Of a DNA stretch of 56,374 nt, positions 40,930-49,681 are shown piece after piece. Position 1 is the stretch's first letter. Every line of letters starts with the position of its first letter. A model generated the notes under the pieces. That model saw only the letters and a list, made by a program, of their open reading frames with translations, was not told the origin of the DNA and made no database searches. The stretch comes from a virus. The stretch covers positions 1-56,374 of IMG/VR virus record IMGVR_UViG_3300033273_000167; one strand, written 5' to 3'. The position numbers were made by a program, and so were the translations under genes.

Positions 40930-41301
40930 ATGAGATTTGATGAGTTGAATGATAGTAACTATTTACTCTTTGCTATAAAATTTTACGATAATCCTCAGGC
41001 AGTAACCAAGGATGATTTTGAAGACGATTTGAAACGTATCAAATACATCAAGAGGTTGCTAAAAAGATACAAAAATAGTGGGGAACTCAAAACTCATCTC
41101 ATATTAAATCATTTAACTGTCTTATTTAATGTTTTTAATGATGCAGCAGTTCCCTTACTGTTCTATAATTTGGAACGTGATCTTTGGCCTTATATAAAGA
41201 GTTTTCTGTTATTTTTGAATAGGATACCAGAGTATCCAAGAACAATAATCAATGATATTAAAGAGGACAGTTATTGTTTATCAGAGTTGCATTCAATCTA
41301 A
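40930..41301 (+). CDS. Conserved cyanophage-type protein
   Basis: A 123-residue helical protein, MRFDELNDSNYLLFAIKFYD, then KRIKYIKRLLKRYKNSGELK and LNHLTVLFNVFNDAAVPLLF. This is a type of protein I associate with T4-like cyanophages, function unknown. Its stop overlaps the next ATG at 41301. Confidence 0.65.
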   Translation: MRFDELNDSNYLLFAIKFYDNPQAVTKDDFEDDLKRIKYIKRLLKRYKNSGELKTHLILNHLTVLFNVFNDAAVPLLFYNLERDLWPYIKSFLLFLNRIPEYPRTIINDIKEDSYCLSELHSI

Positions 41302-41510
41302 TGGACGATAAAAGATTAGAAAATATAATAAATATGGTTCGTTCTCTTAGTTTTAAAGAAGATGCACCAACAATGAGTAGTGCCGCTGGAGGAATCGCAG
41401 GAATTAGACCTGGAGAAGATCCTCCTGTAAACTTAAAAAAGAAAAGACCACCAATCATTGCCAGAGGATTGATGCCTGGTGCAAGAAAGAGATGGAGTGG
41501 TAAAGGATAA
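41301..41510 (+). CDS. Small Pro/Lys/Arg-rich protein
   Basis: A 69-residue protein, MDDKRLENIINMVRSLSFKE, then a Gly/Pro segment and a basic end (RKRWSGKG). The start at 41301 was chosen over 41274 because it overlaps the stop of the gene before. Overlaps the next gene by one base. Function unknown. Confidence 0.6.
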   Translation: MDDKRLENIINMVRSLSFKEDAPTMSSAAGGIAGIRPGEDPPVNLKKKRPPIIARGLMPGARKRWSGKG

Positions 41511-41920
41511 TGTTCTCAGATCCAAAGGTGGCAGTCCTTGAATCTAAACTCGATATGTATGAGGATCTCTCTAGGGAGATGCTCGCAAAGTTAGAGTCTG
41601 CTGTAGAGAAGATATCAGAAGGTAATAATCGTATTGCTCAAATTCTTACGAAGCACGATGAAAGAATTGAGCAGAGTATGAAGACAGATACTCTAATCAT
41701 TAAAATGATTGATGAGTTGAAAGAATCGGAAGAAAAGAATAATAAAATCATCCACGAAAGAATTGATAGAATACAAGTAGAAATTAAAGCATTCTCCAAG
41801 TTCAGATGGCAGGTGGGAGGAGTTCTGATCGTTGGAGCACTGATCTTAGGTGTCGGTAGTAGAATCGCACCTTTCTTGTTGACTCCTGAATCACAGCAAG
41901 TTATAATAGAGAGACAGTAA
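41510..41920 (+). CDS. Coiled-coil membrane protein (XhlA-like layout)
   Basis: A 136-residue protein with a long coiled coil (DPKVAVLESKLDMYEDLSRE and on to about residue 100) and a single membrane helix WQVGGVLIVGALILGVGSRI near the C-terminus. The layout resembles hemolysin XhlA-type and holin-associated proteins. It is a paralog of the gene at 51980, which begins DAKLAVLESKIESY. Could help lysis or membrane association. Confidence 0.6.
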   Translation: MFSDPKVAVLESKLDMYEDLSREMLAKLESAVEKISEGNNRIAQILTKHDERIEQSMKTDTLIIKMIDELKESEEKNNKIIHERIDRIQVEIKAFSKFRWQVGGVLIVGALILGVGSRIAPFLLTPESQQVIIERQ

Positions 41921-41932
41921 AAATCTCTTGTA

Positions 41933-42904
41933 ATGGATCTGGTTGACTCCAAATATATTGGTCTAGTATCTTCTCGTCTCCAGAAATTCAAGAGAGTAAA
42001 AGATAATCTTTATAACTTCCGGTGCCCTATCTGTGGGGACTCGCAGAAGAATAAAAACAAGACACGGGGATACATCTACCAGGTCAAGAATAACACTAAC
42101 TTCAAGTGCCATAACTGTGGTGCTAGCATGTCTTTCAATAACTTTGTGAAGCATGTAGATCCAACACTTCACAAACAGTATACCCTTGAAAAGTTTAAGG
42201 AGGGACATACTGGTAGAAACTTTGTGGTCGAAGCACCTAAACTGGAATTTACCAAACCAGTTTTCAAAAAATCAATTAATCTTCCAAAGGCATCAAGTGA
42301 TCCTGTGGCAAAAGAATATCTGGTAAATCGAAAGATTGATCCTGATAAGTTTTATTTTGCTGACAAGTTCATGGAGTGGACGAATACGCAAAAAAGAACA
42401 TTCGACACCATCACTAGGGACGAGAGTCGCATCGTGATACCAATGTATGATGGTGACAAGAATTTGATTGGTTTTCAGGGTAGAGCACTGGGAAAATCAT
42501 TCACTAAATATATCACCGTGATGTTAGACGAGGAGGCACCAAAAGTTTATGGACTCGACTCAATTGACAAAACCTCTCCCGTCTACATTACAGAAGGTCC
42601 TTTTGACTCAACGTTCATTCGCAACTCGATTGCTATGTGTGGAGCTGATGCTGATATCAGTAGTTGGGGGATTAGCAATCCTGTGTGGGTCTATGATAAC
42701 GAACCACGCAACAGAGAAATTGTCGAACGAATCCGAAAGACAATTGACACTGGTGACTCCATAGTTATTTGGCCAACTAATATCGAACAGAAGGACATCA
42801 ATGATATGGTTCTTGCTGGACATGATGTTATGTCTATGTTAGAATTGAATACCTATTCAGGACTACAAGCAAAGATTAAATTTAACAACTGGAAAAAAAT
42901 ATGA
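41933..42904 (+). CDS. 61: DNA primase gp61
   Basis: A 323-residue primase (T4 gp61 is 342). The N-terminal zinc finger is visible as CPICGD near residue 24 and CHNCGAS near 52. The Toprim-type acidic motif ITEGPFDSTF is near residue 220 and VWVYDNEPRN near 250. It makes short RNA primers with helicase gp41. It is separated from gp41 here and joined to nrdA by a four-base overlap. Confidence 0.92.
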   Translation: MDLVDSKYIGLVSSRLQKFKRVKDNLYNFRCPICGDSQKNKNKTRGYIYQVKNNTNFKCHNCGASMSFNNFVKHVDPTLHKQYTLEKFKEGHTGRNFVVEAPKLEFTKPVFKKSINLPKASSDPVAKEYLVNRKIDPDKFYFADKFMEWTNTQKRTFDTITRDESRIVIPMYDGDKNLIGFQGRALGKSFTKYITVMLDEEAPKVYGLDSIDKTSPVYITEGPFDSTFIRNSIAMCGADADISSWGISNPVWVYDNEPRNREIVERIRKTIDTGDSIVIWPTNIEQKDINDMVLAGHDVMSMLELNTYSGLQAKIKFNNWKKI

Positions 42905-45198
42905 GCAACGGTACGAAGGTCGTAAAGAGAAACGGAAAAACAGAACCTCTTGATTTGAATAAACTTCATGTCATGGTTGAGGAAGCATGTAAAGACCTGG
43001 CAGGTGTTTCTGCAAGTCAAGTAGAGATCCAGTCTGGTATTCAGTTTTATGATGGTATTACTACTGCAGAGATTCAGGAGATCCTGATTCGTTCTGCAAG
43101 TGATTTGATTGATCTAGACCACCCCAACTATCAGTTTGTTGCAGCAAGGTTGCTTTTGTTTGCCACTCGTAAGCAACTGTATGGTCGTATGCATGAAACT
43201 CCAACAGTAAGAAAGCATGTTGAGCAATGTGTTGAACGTGGAGTCTATGATTCTGAGATCTTAGATCTGTATACAGAAGAAGAGTTTGACAAACTCCAAG
43301 CAATGATTGATCATCATCGTGATTATCTGTTCACATATGCTGGATTACGGCAGGTTGTGGATAAATATCTAGTACAGGATAGAAGTAGTGGGACTCTTTA
43401 CGAAACCCCACAGTTCATGTATCTTTTGATTGCTGCAACTATCTTTTCAAAATACCCTAAAGAGACACGTCTCGATTACGTAAAGAAGTACTATGACGCA
43501 ATCTCCAGGCACAAAATCAACATTCCCACACCTATCATGGCAGGAGTGCGAACTCCATTGCGACAATATGCTAGCTGTGTTCTTGTTGATGTTGATGACA
43601 CCCTCGATAGTATCTTTAGCTCTGATATGGCAATTGGCAAATACGTTGCACAAAGGGCGGGAATCGGTATCAACGCAGGTAGAATCCGTGGCATCAACAG
43701 TAAGATCAGAGACGGAGAAGTGCAGCACACAGGTGTTGTCCCATTTCTCAAAAAGTTTGAGGCAACTGTCCGATGCTGCACTCAAAATGGCATCAGAGGT
43801 GGATCAGCAACTGTCCACTTTCCAATCTGGCACCAAGAAATCGAAGATATCTTAGTTCTTAAGAATAACAAAGGAACAGAAGACAATCGCGTAAGAAAAC
43901 TTGACTACTCTATTCAAATCTCGAAAATCTTTTACGAAAGATTTATCAAAAACGAAGATATCAGTCTATTCTCACCTCACGATGTCCCAGGTTTGTACGA
44001 TGCTTTTGGGACTGATGATTTTGATAACCTCTATCTGGGTTATGAACAAGATGGATCAATTCCACGCAAGACTATCGGAGGTCAAGAGTTATTTTTCGAC
44101 CTCTTGAAAGAGAGGGCAGAAACTGGTAGAATCTACATCATGAACATCGACCATTGTAATTCTCACTCGTCCTTTATGGACAAGGTTGAGATGAGCAATC
44201 TGTGTCAAGAGATCACTCTCCCTACCAAACCACTCCAACACATAGACGATCCAGATGGTGAAATTGCTCTTTGCATTCTTAGCGCTATTAATGTTGGTAA
44301 AATTAGGGATCTTGAGGATCTTGATGTTCTTTGTGATCTTGCTGTTAGGAGTCTTGATGAACTCATTGATTTTCAGGGATATCCTGTCAGAGCAGCAGAG
44401 ATTGCAACGAGAGCACGTCGTTCGTTAGGTATTGGGTTCATTGGACTCGCACATTATATTGCCAAGAATGGCACTGTCTATGACGATCCTGAGACCTGGA
44501 AACTGGTTCATGATCTAACTGAAGCATTCCAGTATTATCTGATTCGTGCTACAGTAGAACTTGCCAAAGAAAAAGGTGCCTGCGAGTATAGCAGCCGAAC
44601 AAAATATGGCAATGGAATTCTTCCAATTGATACATACAAAAAGGACGTAGACGAGATTGTTCCGAATGAGCTTCACTATGATTGGGAGGGTCTTAGGTCC
44701 GACATTCTTGAATATGGAGTACGGAACTCAACACTGTCCGCACAAATGCCTTCAGAGAGCAGTTCCGTTGTGTCAAATGCAACCAACGGAATCGAACCAC
44801 CTAGAGGATACTTGTCCATTAAGAAAAGCAAAAAAGGACCACTCAAGCAGATTGTTCCTCAATATGCTACTCTCAAGAATCATTACGATCTTCTCTGGGA
44901 GATGAATTCTAATCGTGGTTATATCAATGTTGTTGCAGTGATGCAAAAGTTCTTTGATCAGGCAATTTCTGGTAACTGGAGTTATAATCCAGAACACTAT
45001 CCTAACAATGAAATTCCTGTGTCAGTTATGGCACAAGATCTTTTAACTACATATAAGTACGGTTGGAAGACCAGTTATTATCAAAATACATATGATATCA
45101 AGACTGATGAGGTAGAGGAATCTACAGAGTCACTTGATAGTTTAATTTCTCAACTAGAACAAGCCGAGGAGGAAGAGTGTGAGTCTTGTAAAATTTAA
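42901..45198 (+). CDS. nrdA: Ribonucleotide reductase large subunit NrdA (class Ia)
   Basis: A 765-residue subunit (T4 NrdA is 754). Seen: N-terminal ATP-cone (VVKRNGKTEPLDLNKLHVMV), catalytic-cysteine segment RQYASCVLVDVDDTLDSIF, the active-site MSNLCQEITLP, GGSATVHFPIWHQEIEDILV, and the C-terminal redox pair CESCKI. It reduces NDPs to dNDPs for phage DNA synthesis. It overlaps nrdB by 20 bases. Confidence 0.97.
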   Translation: MSNGTKVVKRNGKTEPLDLNKLHVMVEEACKDLAGVSASQVEIQSGIQFYDGITTAEIQEILIRSASDLIDLDHPNYQFVAARLLLFATRKQLYGRMHETPTVRKHVEQCVERGVYDSEILDLYTEEEFDKLQAMIDHHRDYLFTYAGLRQVVDKYLVQDRSSGTLYETPQFMYLLIAATIFSKYPKETRLDYVKKYYDAISRHKINIPTPIMAGVRTPLRQYASCVLVDVDDTLDSIFSSDMAIGKYVAQRAGIGINAGRIRGINSKIRDGEVQHTGVVPFLKKFEATVRCCTQNGIRGGSATVHFPIWHQEIEDILVLKNNKGTEDNRVRKLDYSIQISKIFYERFIKNEDISLFSPHDVPGLYDAFGTDDFDNLYLGYEQDGSIPRKTIGGQELFFDLLKERAETGRIYIMNIDHCNSHSSFMDKVEMSNLCQEITLPTKPLQHIDDPDGEIALCILSAINVGKIRDLEDLDVLCDLAVRSLDELIDFQGYPVRAAEIATRARRSLGIGFIGLAHYIAKNGTVYDDPETWKLVHDLTEAFQYYLIRATVELAKEKGACEYSSRTKYGNGILPIDTYKKDVDEIVPNELHYDWEGLRSDILEYGVRNSTLSAQMPSESSSVVSNATNGIEPPRGYLSIKKSKKGPLKQIVPQYATLKNHYDLLWEMNSNRGYINVVAVMQKFFDQAISGNWSYNPEHYPNNEIPVSVMAQDLLTTYKYGWKTSYYQNTYDIKTDEVEESTESLDSLISQLEQAEEEECESCKI

Positions 45199-46363
45199 GA
45201 CAAACAAAGAAGAACGTCCAAAGGTCGATTCAATGACCGTTTTCAACGCAGAAGAAGTTGATACCAAAAAACAACCAATGTTTTTTGGAAAACCACTAGG
45301 TATTCAAAGATATGATTCTTACAAGTATCCAGTCTTTGACAAACTCACAACACAACAACTTGGATATTTCTGGAGACCTGAAGAGGTCTCCCTCCAAAAA
45401 GACCGTGCGGACTATCAGACATTACGCCCTGAGCAGAAGCACATTTTTACCAGCAATCTTAAGTATCAGATCATGCTGGATTCTGTACAAGGGCGTGGTC
45501 CTGGGATGGCTTTTATCCCTTACTGTTCACTCCCTGAGTTAGAAGCATGTATGGAAGTCTGGGGATTCATGGAAATGATCCACAGTCGTTCATACACACA
45601 TATCATCAAGAACGTCTATTCAGACCCTTCAGATGTGTTTGATCACATTCTGAATGATGATCGTATCGTAGAACGTGCCATGAGTGTTACTCAGGCATAT
45701 AATGATTTCATTAATGCTGCACACCAGTATGATAATTCACAAGAGTGGGCACACGCATTAGAACAAGTCCCCTACGCACAAGACGCAAGGTATGAACTCA
45801 AGCGCAAACTCTTCAGAGCAGTTGCAAATGTTAATATTCTTGAAGGTATTCGCTTTTACGTATCCTTTGCTTGCAGTTTTGCTTTTGGCGAACTCAAACT
45901 TATGGAAGGAAGTGCAAAAATCATCGGTCTGATTGCCAGAGATGAGAATCAGCATCTTGCCATCACTCAGAATATTCTGAAGAAGTGGAGAGAGGGTGAT
46001 GATCCGGAGATGAAGAGAATCTTCCAGGAGGAGGAGCAGTGGTTGATCAATACTTTTGAGAATTGTGTCAACCAAGAAAAACTTTGGGCAGAGTATCTGT
46101 TCAAGGATGGATCTATGATTGGTTTGAATGATAAACTGCTTCAGCAGTATGTAGAATGGATTGCCAATCGTAGGATGAAAGCAATCGGACTCAAACCAAT
46201 CTATGACATACCTGCAAAGAATAATCCACTTCCTTGGACAGAGCATTGGATTTCTTCCAAAGGACTCCAAGTTGCACCACAAGAAACCGAAGTCGAATCC
46301 TATATCGTTGGAGGAATCAAGCAAGACGTTACAGAAAACACCTTCGCAGGATTCTCATTATGA
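45179..46363 (+). CDS. nrdB: Ribonucleotide reductase small subunit NrdB (class Ia)
   Basis: A 394-residue subunit (T4 NrdB is 388). Iron-ligand motifs are visible: MEVWGFMEMIHSRSYTHII (Glu, Glu-x-x-His, Tyr) and RDENQHLAITQNIL. It houses the tyrosyl radical cofactor used by NrdA. GTG 45179 has a GAGGAGGA site about 8 bases upstream; ATG 45233 is a possible alternative start. Downstream, another frame begins inside its 3' end. Confidence 0.95.
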   Translation: MSLVKFKTNKEERPKVDSMTVFNAEEVDTKKQPMFFGKPLGIQRYDSYKYPVFDKLTTQQLGYFWRPEEVSLQKDRADYQTLRPEQKHIFTSNLKYQIMLDSVQGRGPGMAFIPYCSLPELEACMEVWGFMEMIHSRSYTHIIKNVYSDPSDVFDHILNDDRIVERAMSVTQAYNDFINAAHQYDNSQEWAHALEQVPYAQDARYELKRKLFRAVANVNILEGIRFYVSFACSFAFGELKLMEGSAKIIGLIARDENQHLAITQNILKKWREGDDPEMKRIFQEEEQWLINTFENCVNQEKLWAEYLFKDGSMIGLNDKLLQQYVEWIANRRMKAIGLKPIYDIPAKNNPLPWTEHWISSKGLQVAPQETEVESYIVGGIKQDVTENTFAGFSL

Positions 46364-46478
46364 TGAATTTGAGGCATTCCGTGAGGATGCCCTAAGAGCA
46401 TATAGAGACGCAGCATTGTCTGACGCATATATGTTTGGTGACTATGATGGATATGAAGCATATAAGGAGGGTCAATAA
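46203..46478 (+). CDS. Small acidic tyrosine-rich protein overlapping nrdB end (start uncertain)
   Basis: The coding signal is in the last about 40 residues, YDEFEAFREDALRAYRDAAL then FGDYDGYEAYKEGQ, beyond the nrdB stop. The only in-frame ATG before it (46203) would give a 160-base overlap with nrdB, and no NTG lies at the junction with a good ribosome site; a TTG lies inside the overlap. The stop is in the loop of a terminator. Confidence 0.45.
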   Translation: MTYLQRIIHFLGQSIGFLPKDSKLHHKKPKSNPISLEESSKTLQKTPSQDSHYDEFEAFREDALRAYRDAALSDAYMFGDYDGYEAYKEGQ

Positions 46479-46493
46479 GACCCTCTTTTTTTT
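46467..46493 (+). terminator. Rho-independent terminator after the nrdB block
   Basis: Stem GAGGGTC-AATAA-GACCCTC with eight T residues. The loop carries the stop codon of the gene before, and the last T starts a perfect TATAAATA. Confidence 0.92.
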
Positions 46494-46500
46494 ATAAATA
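46493..46500 (+). promoter_or_regulatory. Late promoter TATAAATA fused to a terminator
   Basis: Perfect late element that begins with the last T of the preceding terminator, 28 bases before ATG 46529. Confidence 0.75.
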
Positions 46501-46528
46501 TCCTTATAAAGGGTATAAAGAAATTAAG

Positions 46529-47587
46529 ATGAAATCCTTATCGCAATCAGAATACGGAGAACTTAGGGATCTCTACAGTAGTGTCTACGCTCCCAAAGAA
46601 GATACTATCCTTGAAGGTTTTACAGATGAAGATCTGGATTTAACTGACGAAGAGATTGAAGAGCAAGTAGAAGAATTCTTTCTTGAGTGTATTGAAGAAG
46701 GATATGACATCGATGAGATTGAAAGAGTAATTTGTGAAGCAGTAGATGCAGAGTTGGAAGTTCTTAATGAGGTAACCAGCCCAGCAAAGGTTGCTGCCGC
46801 AAGAACAAAACTGAATGTTAGTAAGCAAAAAGTTGGTGGTTCTTCAGAGAAGAAAGCATCCACACTTTCCAGAGTCAAGAGTGCTGCCAGCAAGGTCAAG
46901 TCTGGTCTTAAAGCAGCAGGTAAGGCAGTACAGGGTACTGTAGGAGTTACCGCAAGAGCAGTAGGAACGGCACAGAGAGCAGCTAGTGCAGTTAAGGGTG
47001 CTGCCAAGAAAGGATATGAGAGAGGCAGATACGGTTCCAGTGGGAAACCTTCTTCTAGTTCTTCATCATCAGGTGGCGGATCTTCCTCTGATTCTTCCTC
47101 AAGTGGATCTTCTTCATCAGGTAGCTCCTCTTCTGGAGGTGGTGGTTCATCATCAGGTGGATCTTCCGCAGCACCTAAGAAGAGAAAGGATGGTCTTCTG
47201 AAGAGAGGATTGAAGAAACTTGTTAGAGGCATCAGTAAGGGTGTCTCTACTGCTGCAGGAGCAGTCAAGGCTGGTGCTGATTCAGTCACTGACAGAGCAA
47301 GAAAAGAAGAGTTGGAAGCAACCGGATTGTTCTCTGACAAGGAGATTGAAGCAATCATGGAAGCAGAAATGAGTGAGGGTTACAAAGAGATTGATGCTAA
47401 AAAGCACGGTCGCATGTATGACAGATACAAGAAACTGAGATCTGCTGCTATCAAGGATGCTCAGGATTCTGGTGAAGCATCTGGAACAAACAGAATGAAG
47501 ATGGGTAAGATGAGTGCTGTTATTGACAAGTCCTCTGAAAATCTGAGAAAGAAGCAAACTAAAGATCAACTCACCGGTAGAGGTTGA
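46529..47587 (+). CDS. Ser/Gly-rich basic putative virion protein
   Basis: A 352-residue protein. The first 90 residues are acidic and helical (TDEDLDLTDEEIEEQVEEFF), residues 90-170 are Ala/Lys-rich, and about 173-215 is a Ser/Gly-only stretch. The C-terminus is Lys/Arg-rich with a conserved-looking EATGLFSDKEIEAIMEAEM. Such acid-base layouts are common in cyanophage head proteins that contact DNA. It is flanked by terminators and late promoters. Confidence 0.6.
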   Translation: MKSLSQSEYGELRDLYSSVYAPKEDTILEGFTDEDLDLTDEEIEEQVEEFFLECIEEGYDIDEIERVICEAVDAELEVLNEVTSPAKVAAARTKLNVSKQKVGGSSEKKASTLSRVKSAASKVKSGLKAAGKAVQGTVGVTARAVGTAQRAASAVKGAAKKGYERGRYGSSGKPSSSSSSSGGGSSSDSSSSGSSSSGSSSSGGGGSSSGGSSAAPKKRKDGLLKRGLKKLVRGISKGVSTAAGAVKAGADSVTDRARKEELEATGLFSDKEIEAIMEAEMSEGYKEIDAKKHGRMYDRYKKLRSAAIKDAQDSGEASGTNRMKMGKMSAVIDKSSENLRKKQTKDQLTGRG

Positions 47588-47614
47588 TATAAAACTCACA
47601 TAATTCTTTGAGAA

Positions 47615-47643
47615 AGAGAGGTCGCATAGACCTCTCTTTTTTT
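47615..47643 (+). terminator. Rho-independent terminator
   Basis: Stem AGAGAGGTC-GCATA-GACCTCTCT with a T run that passes into TATAAATA at 47643. Confidence 0.92.
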
Positions 47644-47650
47644 ATAAATA
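47643..47650 (+). promoter_or_regulatory. Late promoter TATAAATA for the HNH gene
   Basis: Perfect late element sharing its first T with the terminator before it. ATG 47659 is only 8 bases away, so the message would have almost no leader. Confidence 0.7.
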
Positions 47651-47658
47651 AAAATAAA

Positions 47659-47943
47659 ATGCCAATAACAGAAGCACAAAGAAAACGGTGGTCAGAAAGA
47701 GCAGATTACATAAGAAGTAGAAAAAATATTCCTTGTATGGACTGTGGTCAAACTTTCCCTGACTATTGTATGGATTTTCATCATTTAGACGAGGAAACGA
47801 AAAGTGAAGCTATAGGCAGAAGTTCTTTCATTAGCAAAATGTCTATGAGGTCCAAGAAAGTAATTGATGAAGAAATTGAAAAATGTGTGATTGTATGTGC
47901 GTGTTGTCACAGAAAAAGGCATCATGCACTTGACAAATCATAA
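47659..47943 (+). CDS. HNH homing endonuclease-like protein
   Basis: A 94-residue protein with zinc pairs CMDCG and CACCHRKRHH and the catalytic DFHHLD centre of the HNH fold. Its length is that of free-standing phage HNH nucleases with little extra DNA-binding domain. It has its own terminator and late promoter in front, so it looks like a self-contained insertion. ATG 47659 was chosen because the earlier start lies before the promoter. Confidence 0.85.
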   Translation: MPITEAQRKRWSERADYIRSRKNIPCMDCGQTFPDYCMDFHHLDEETKSEAIGRSSFISKMSMRSKKVIDEEIEKCVIVCACCHRKRHHALDKS

Positions 47944-47976
47944 AAAACTACCTAGAATAGGTTTGTTCCCGTTAAA

Positions 47977-47984
47977 GATAAATA
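47977..47984 (+). promoter_or_regulatory. Late promoter (GATAAATA)
   Basis: Late-element variant 22 bases before the GIY-YIG-like gene. Confidence 0.5.
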
Positions 47985-48006
47985 ATAGCTCATTGAGATC
48001 TATAAG

Positions 48007-48471
48007 ATGAGCTATGAGAATCCTTGGTTATACTTGGAACAACCTTTTGATAGTGATTCTATTGGGGACAACTTTGGTTTTGTTTATAAAATTACCAATC
48101 TCCTCAACGGTCGATCGTACATTGGAAGAAAGTATTTTTGGTCTTTTAGAACGCCACCAGGAAAGAAACGAAAACAAAAACAAGAGAGTGATTGGAAGCG
48201 GTATTACGGATCTTGTCCAGAATTAAAAGAAGATATCAAAAAGATTTCCAATAGAACTTTCTTTAAGAGAGAAATTCTTTCCTTACATAAGACAAAGGGA
48301 ACTTGCAACTTTGAGGAAACGAAACAACTGTTCTTAAATAATGTCTTATCTGAGGCACTTGACAACGGAGAGCCTGCGTTCTATAATAGCAACATTCTCG
48401 GACGCTACATGCGAAAGGACTATGGTAACTTTGGAAGAAACACTGACAGTGACACACGACTGGGCAGTTGA
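48007..48471 (+). CDS. GIY-YIG-like endonuclease domain protein
   Basis: A 154-residue protein with FGFVYKITNLLNGRSYIGRK, which is the GIY-YIG pattern with its first strand as FVY and second as YIG-R, followed by WKRYYGSCPELKEDIKK and a late Glu/Asn-rich part. Proteins of this type are frequent in T4-like cyanophages, either as homing or repair nucleases. Its end overlaps the next gene by 50 bases. Confidence 0.75.
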   Translation: MSYENPWLYLEQPFDSDSIGDNFGFVYKITNLLNGRSYIGRKYFWSFRTPPGKKRKQKQESDWKRYYGSCPELKEDIKKISNRTFFKREILSLHKTKGTCNFEETKQLFLNNVLSEALDNGEPAFYNSNILGRYMRKDYGNFGRNTDSDTRLGS

Positions 48472-48625
48472 CAGAATGCACACTCTCTGTGATATGAAAT
48501 CTGATGAAGTGTTAGAATCTGTTGAAAATGCTCATGCCCTTCGAATGGAGTTTGCTGAATGGTTAGATCCAGAAGTAGAAGATCATGAAGTTTACTCACT
48601 TGAATATCTTGGAGAAGATGATTAA
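48422..48625 (+). CDS. Small acidic helical protein
   Basis: A 67-residue protein, MVTLEETLTVTHDWAVDRMH, then ENAHALRMEFAEWLDPEVED. ATG 48422 with AAAGGA in front was chosen over an upstream ATG at 48341 that overlaps the GIY-YIG gene further. Overlaps the lysozyme gene by 8 bases. Function unknown. Confidence 0.55.
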   Translation: MVTLEETLTVTHDWAVDRMHTLCDMKSDEVLESVENAHALRMEFAEWLDPEVEDHEVYSLEYLGEDD

Positions 48626-49196
48626 AGCATTTCTTGGACTTGGATTCCTTGCAGTTGCATTTGTTATTGATGCACCTAAAGAAGAGGTTACAACAAAACC
48701 AAACCTCGTCGAGATTCCTGTAGTCAAATTTGAAAAGACTTGGAAGTGTCCTGACTGCACTCCAAACGAAAAGTATGTTTTATCCGAACTTCAGAAACAT
48801 ACTAAAATTTCTGATAGAAATGCACTAGCAACTATTCTTGGTAATATCAAACAAGAAAGTAATTTCGTTGCTAACATCTGTGAAGGTGGAGTAAGAGTAT
48901 CTTATAGTGAGTGTACTCGCGGTGGTTATGGTCTCATTCAATGGACATCCTTAGGACGTTATAATAATCTTGGTAAGTTCTGTGCCAAGTATGAATGTGA
49001 TCCCAGTAGTCTTGAGGGTCAAGTTCGTTATATGATCAACGAAGATCAATTTCAAAAAGTTTTGCCATCATTCGAAGGACGTGGAAATAGTATCAGTCAA
49101 TACATGATTCCTGCCTATTATTGGTTAGGATGGGGTATCAAGGGTAATAGGGAATATTACTCATATAACTATAGTAAGAAACTAGTTTTAGCATGA
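48618..49196 (+). CDS. Exported phage tail lysozyme-like protein
   Basis: A 192-residue protein. It begins with a signal- or anchor-like helix (MIKAFLGLGFLAVAFVIDAP). The following domain has ALATILGNIKQESNF, then GGYGLIQWTSLGRYNNL and a later YYWLGWGI, the pattern of phage tail lysozyme (a lysozyme-like peptidoglycan hydrolase) with Glu in KQESNF as likely catalyst. GGAGAAG supports ATG 48618. It could act in lysis or at injection. Confidence 0.82.
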   Translation: MIKAFLGLGFLAVAFVIDAPKEEVTTKPNLVEIPVVKFEKTWKCPDCTPNEKYVLSELQKHTKISDRNALATILGNIKQESNFVANICEGGVRVSYSECTRGGYGLIQWTSLGRYNNLGKFCAKYECDPSSLEGQVRYMINEDQFQKVLPSFEGRGNSISQYMIPAYYWLGWGIKGNREYYSYNYSKKLVLA

Positions 49197-49681
49197 TTAA
49201 AAAAGCAATCGAAACGATCAAAGAAATTTTCATTCCTAATAGTGAGTTTGAAGAAGATAAAGTAATCTGTGAGATTGATGATGAAGTAATTGATTGTGCC
49301 GAACTAGAAGCACCTATTCATGAATGTGGTCCCAGTCACTTTAGTCATGGATATAGTCCTTATGGTAATATCCCTCCAGAAAATAGGTATACTGGTGTTC
49401 CTGCTCCAATAGTTCTTCCCGATGATCCTTGGTTTGGCCCTTCTATCTACAAGTCTCAGAAGCAACTTGATTATATGGAAAAAGAGACTGAAATGAAACG
49501 TCAAGAACGAGAGCAGAATTTCTCTGTTGAACCTGATGATATTCATCAGAAAATGTATGAGATTGCTACTAAGAATCAAAATACTACTCTTCAGTTAAAT
49601 CCTCTGGGTGGTTCAGAAAACTTTCATGAAGGACCTGGTGGTTGGATGTCTGGTAATGGTATGGGGCAGTTTCAACAATGA
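49193..49681 (+). CDS. Pro-rich protein of unknown function
   Basis: A 162-residue protein, MIKKAIETIKEIFIPNSEFE, three or four cysteines early (VICEID, VIDCAELE, HECGPS) and a His/Pro/Gly-rich middle (HFSHGYSPYGNIPPENRY), then a coiled coil. No membrane segment. It is coupled by four-base overlaps to the lysozyme gene and the next gene. It looks like an accessory to the lysis cluster by position only. Confidence 0.55.
   Translation: MIKKAIETIKEIFIPNSEFEEDKVICEIDDEVIDCAELEAPIHECGPSHFSHGYSPYGNIPPENRYTGVPAPIVLPDDPWFGPSIYKSQKQLDYMEKETEMKRQEREQNFSVEPDDIHQKMYEIATKNQNTTLQLNPLGGSENFHEGPGGWMSGNGMGQFQQ

Noticed and set aside
47040-47170. Repetitive TCTTCATCAGG-like units considered as a repeat array or CRISPR
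   Set aside because: They are in-frame Ser/Gly codons of one protein, with no constant repeat and spacer lengths.
46585-47358. Long minus-strand frame of 257 codons opposite the Ser/Gly-rich gene
   Set aside because: It mirrors the biased codons of the plus-strand gene (Pro/Glu/Leu-rich antisense), has no promoter or ribosome site, and the plus-strand gene has clean control signals.
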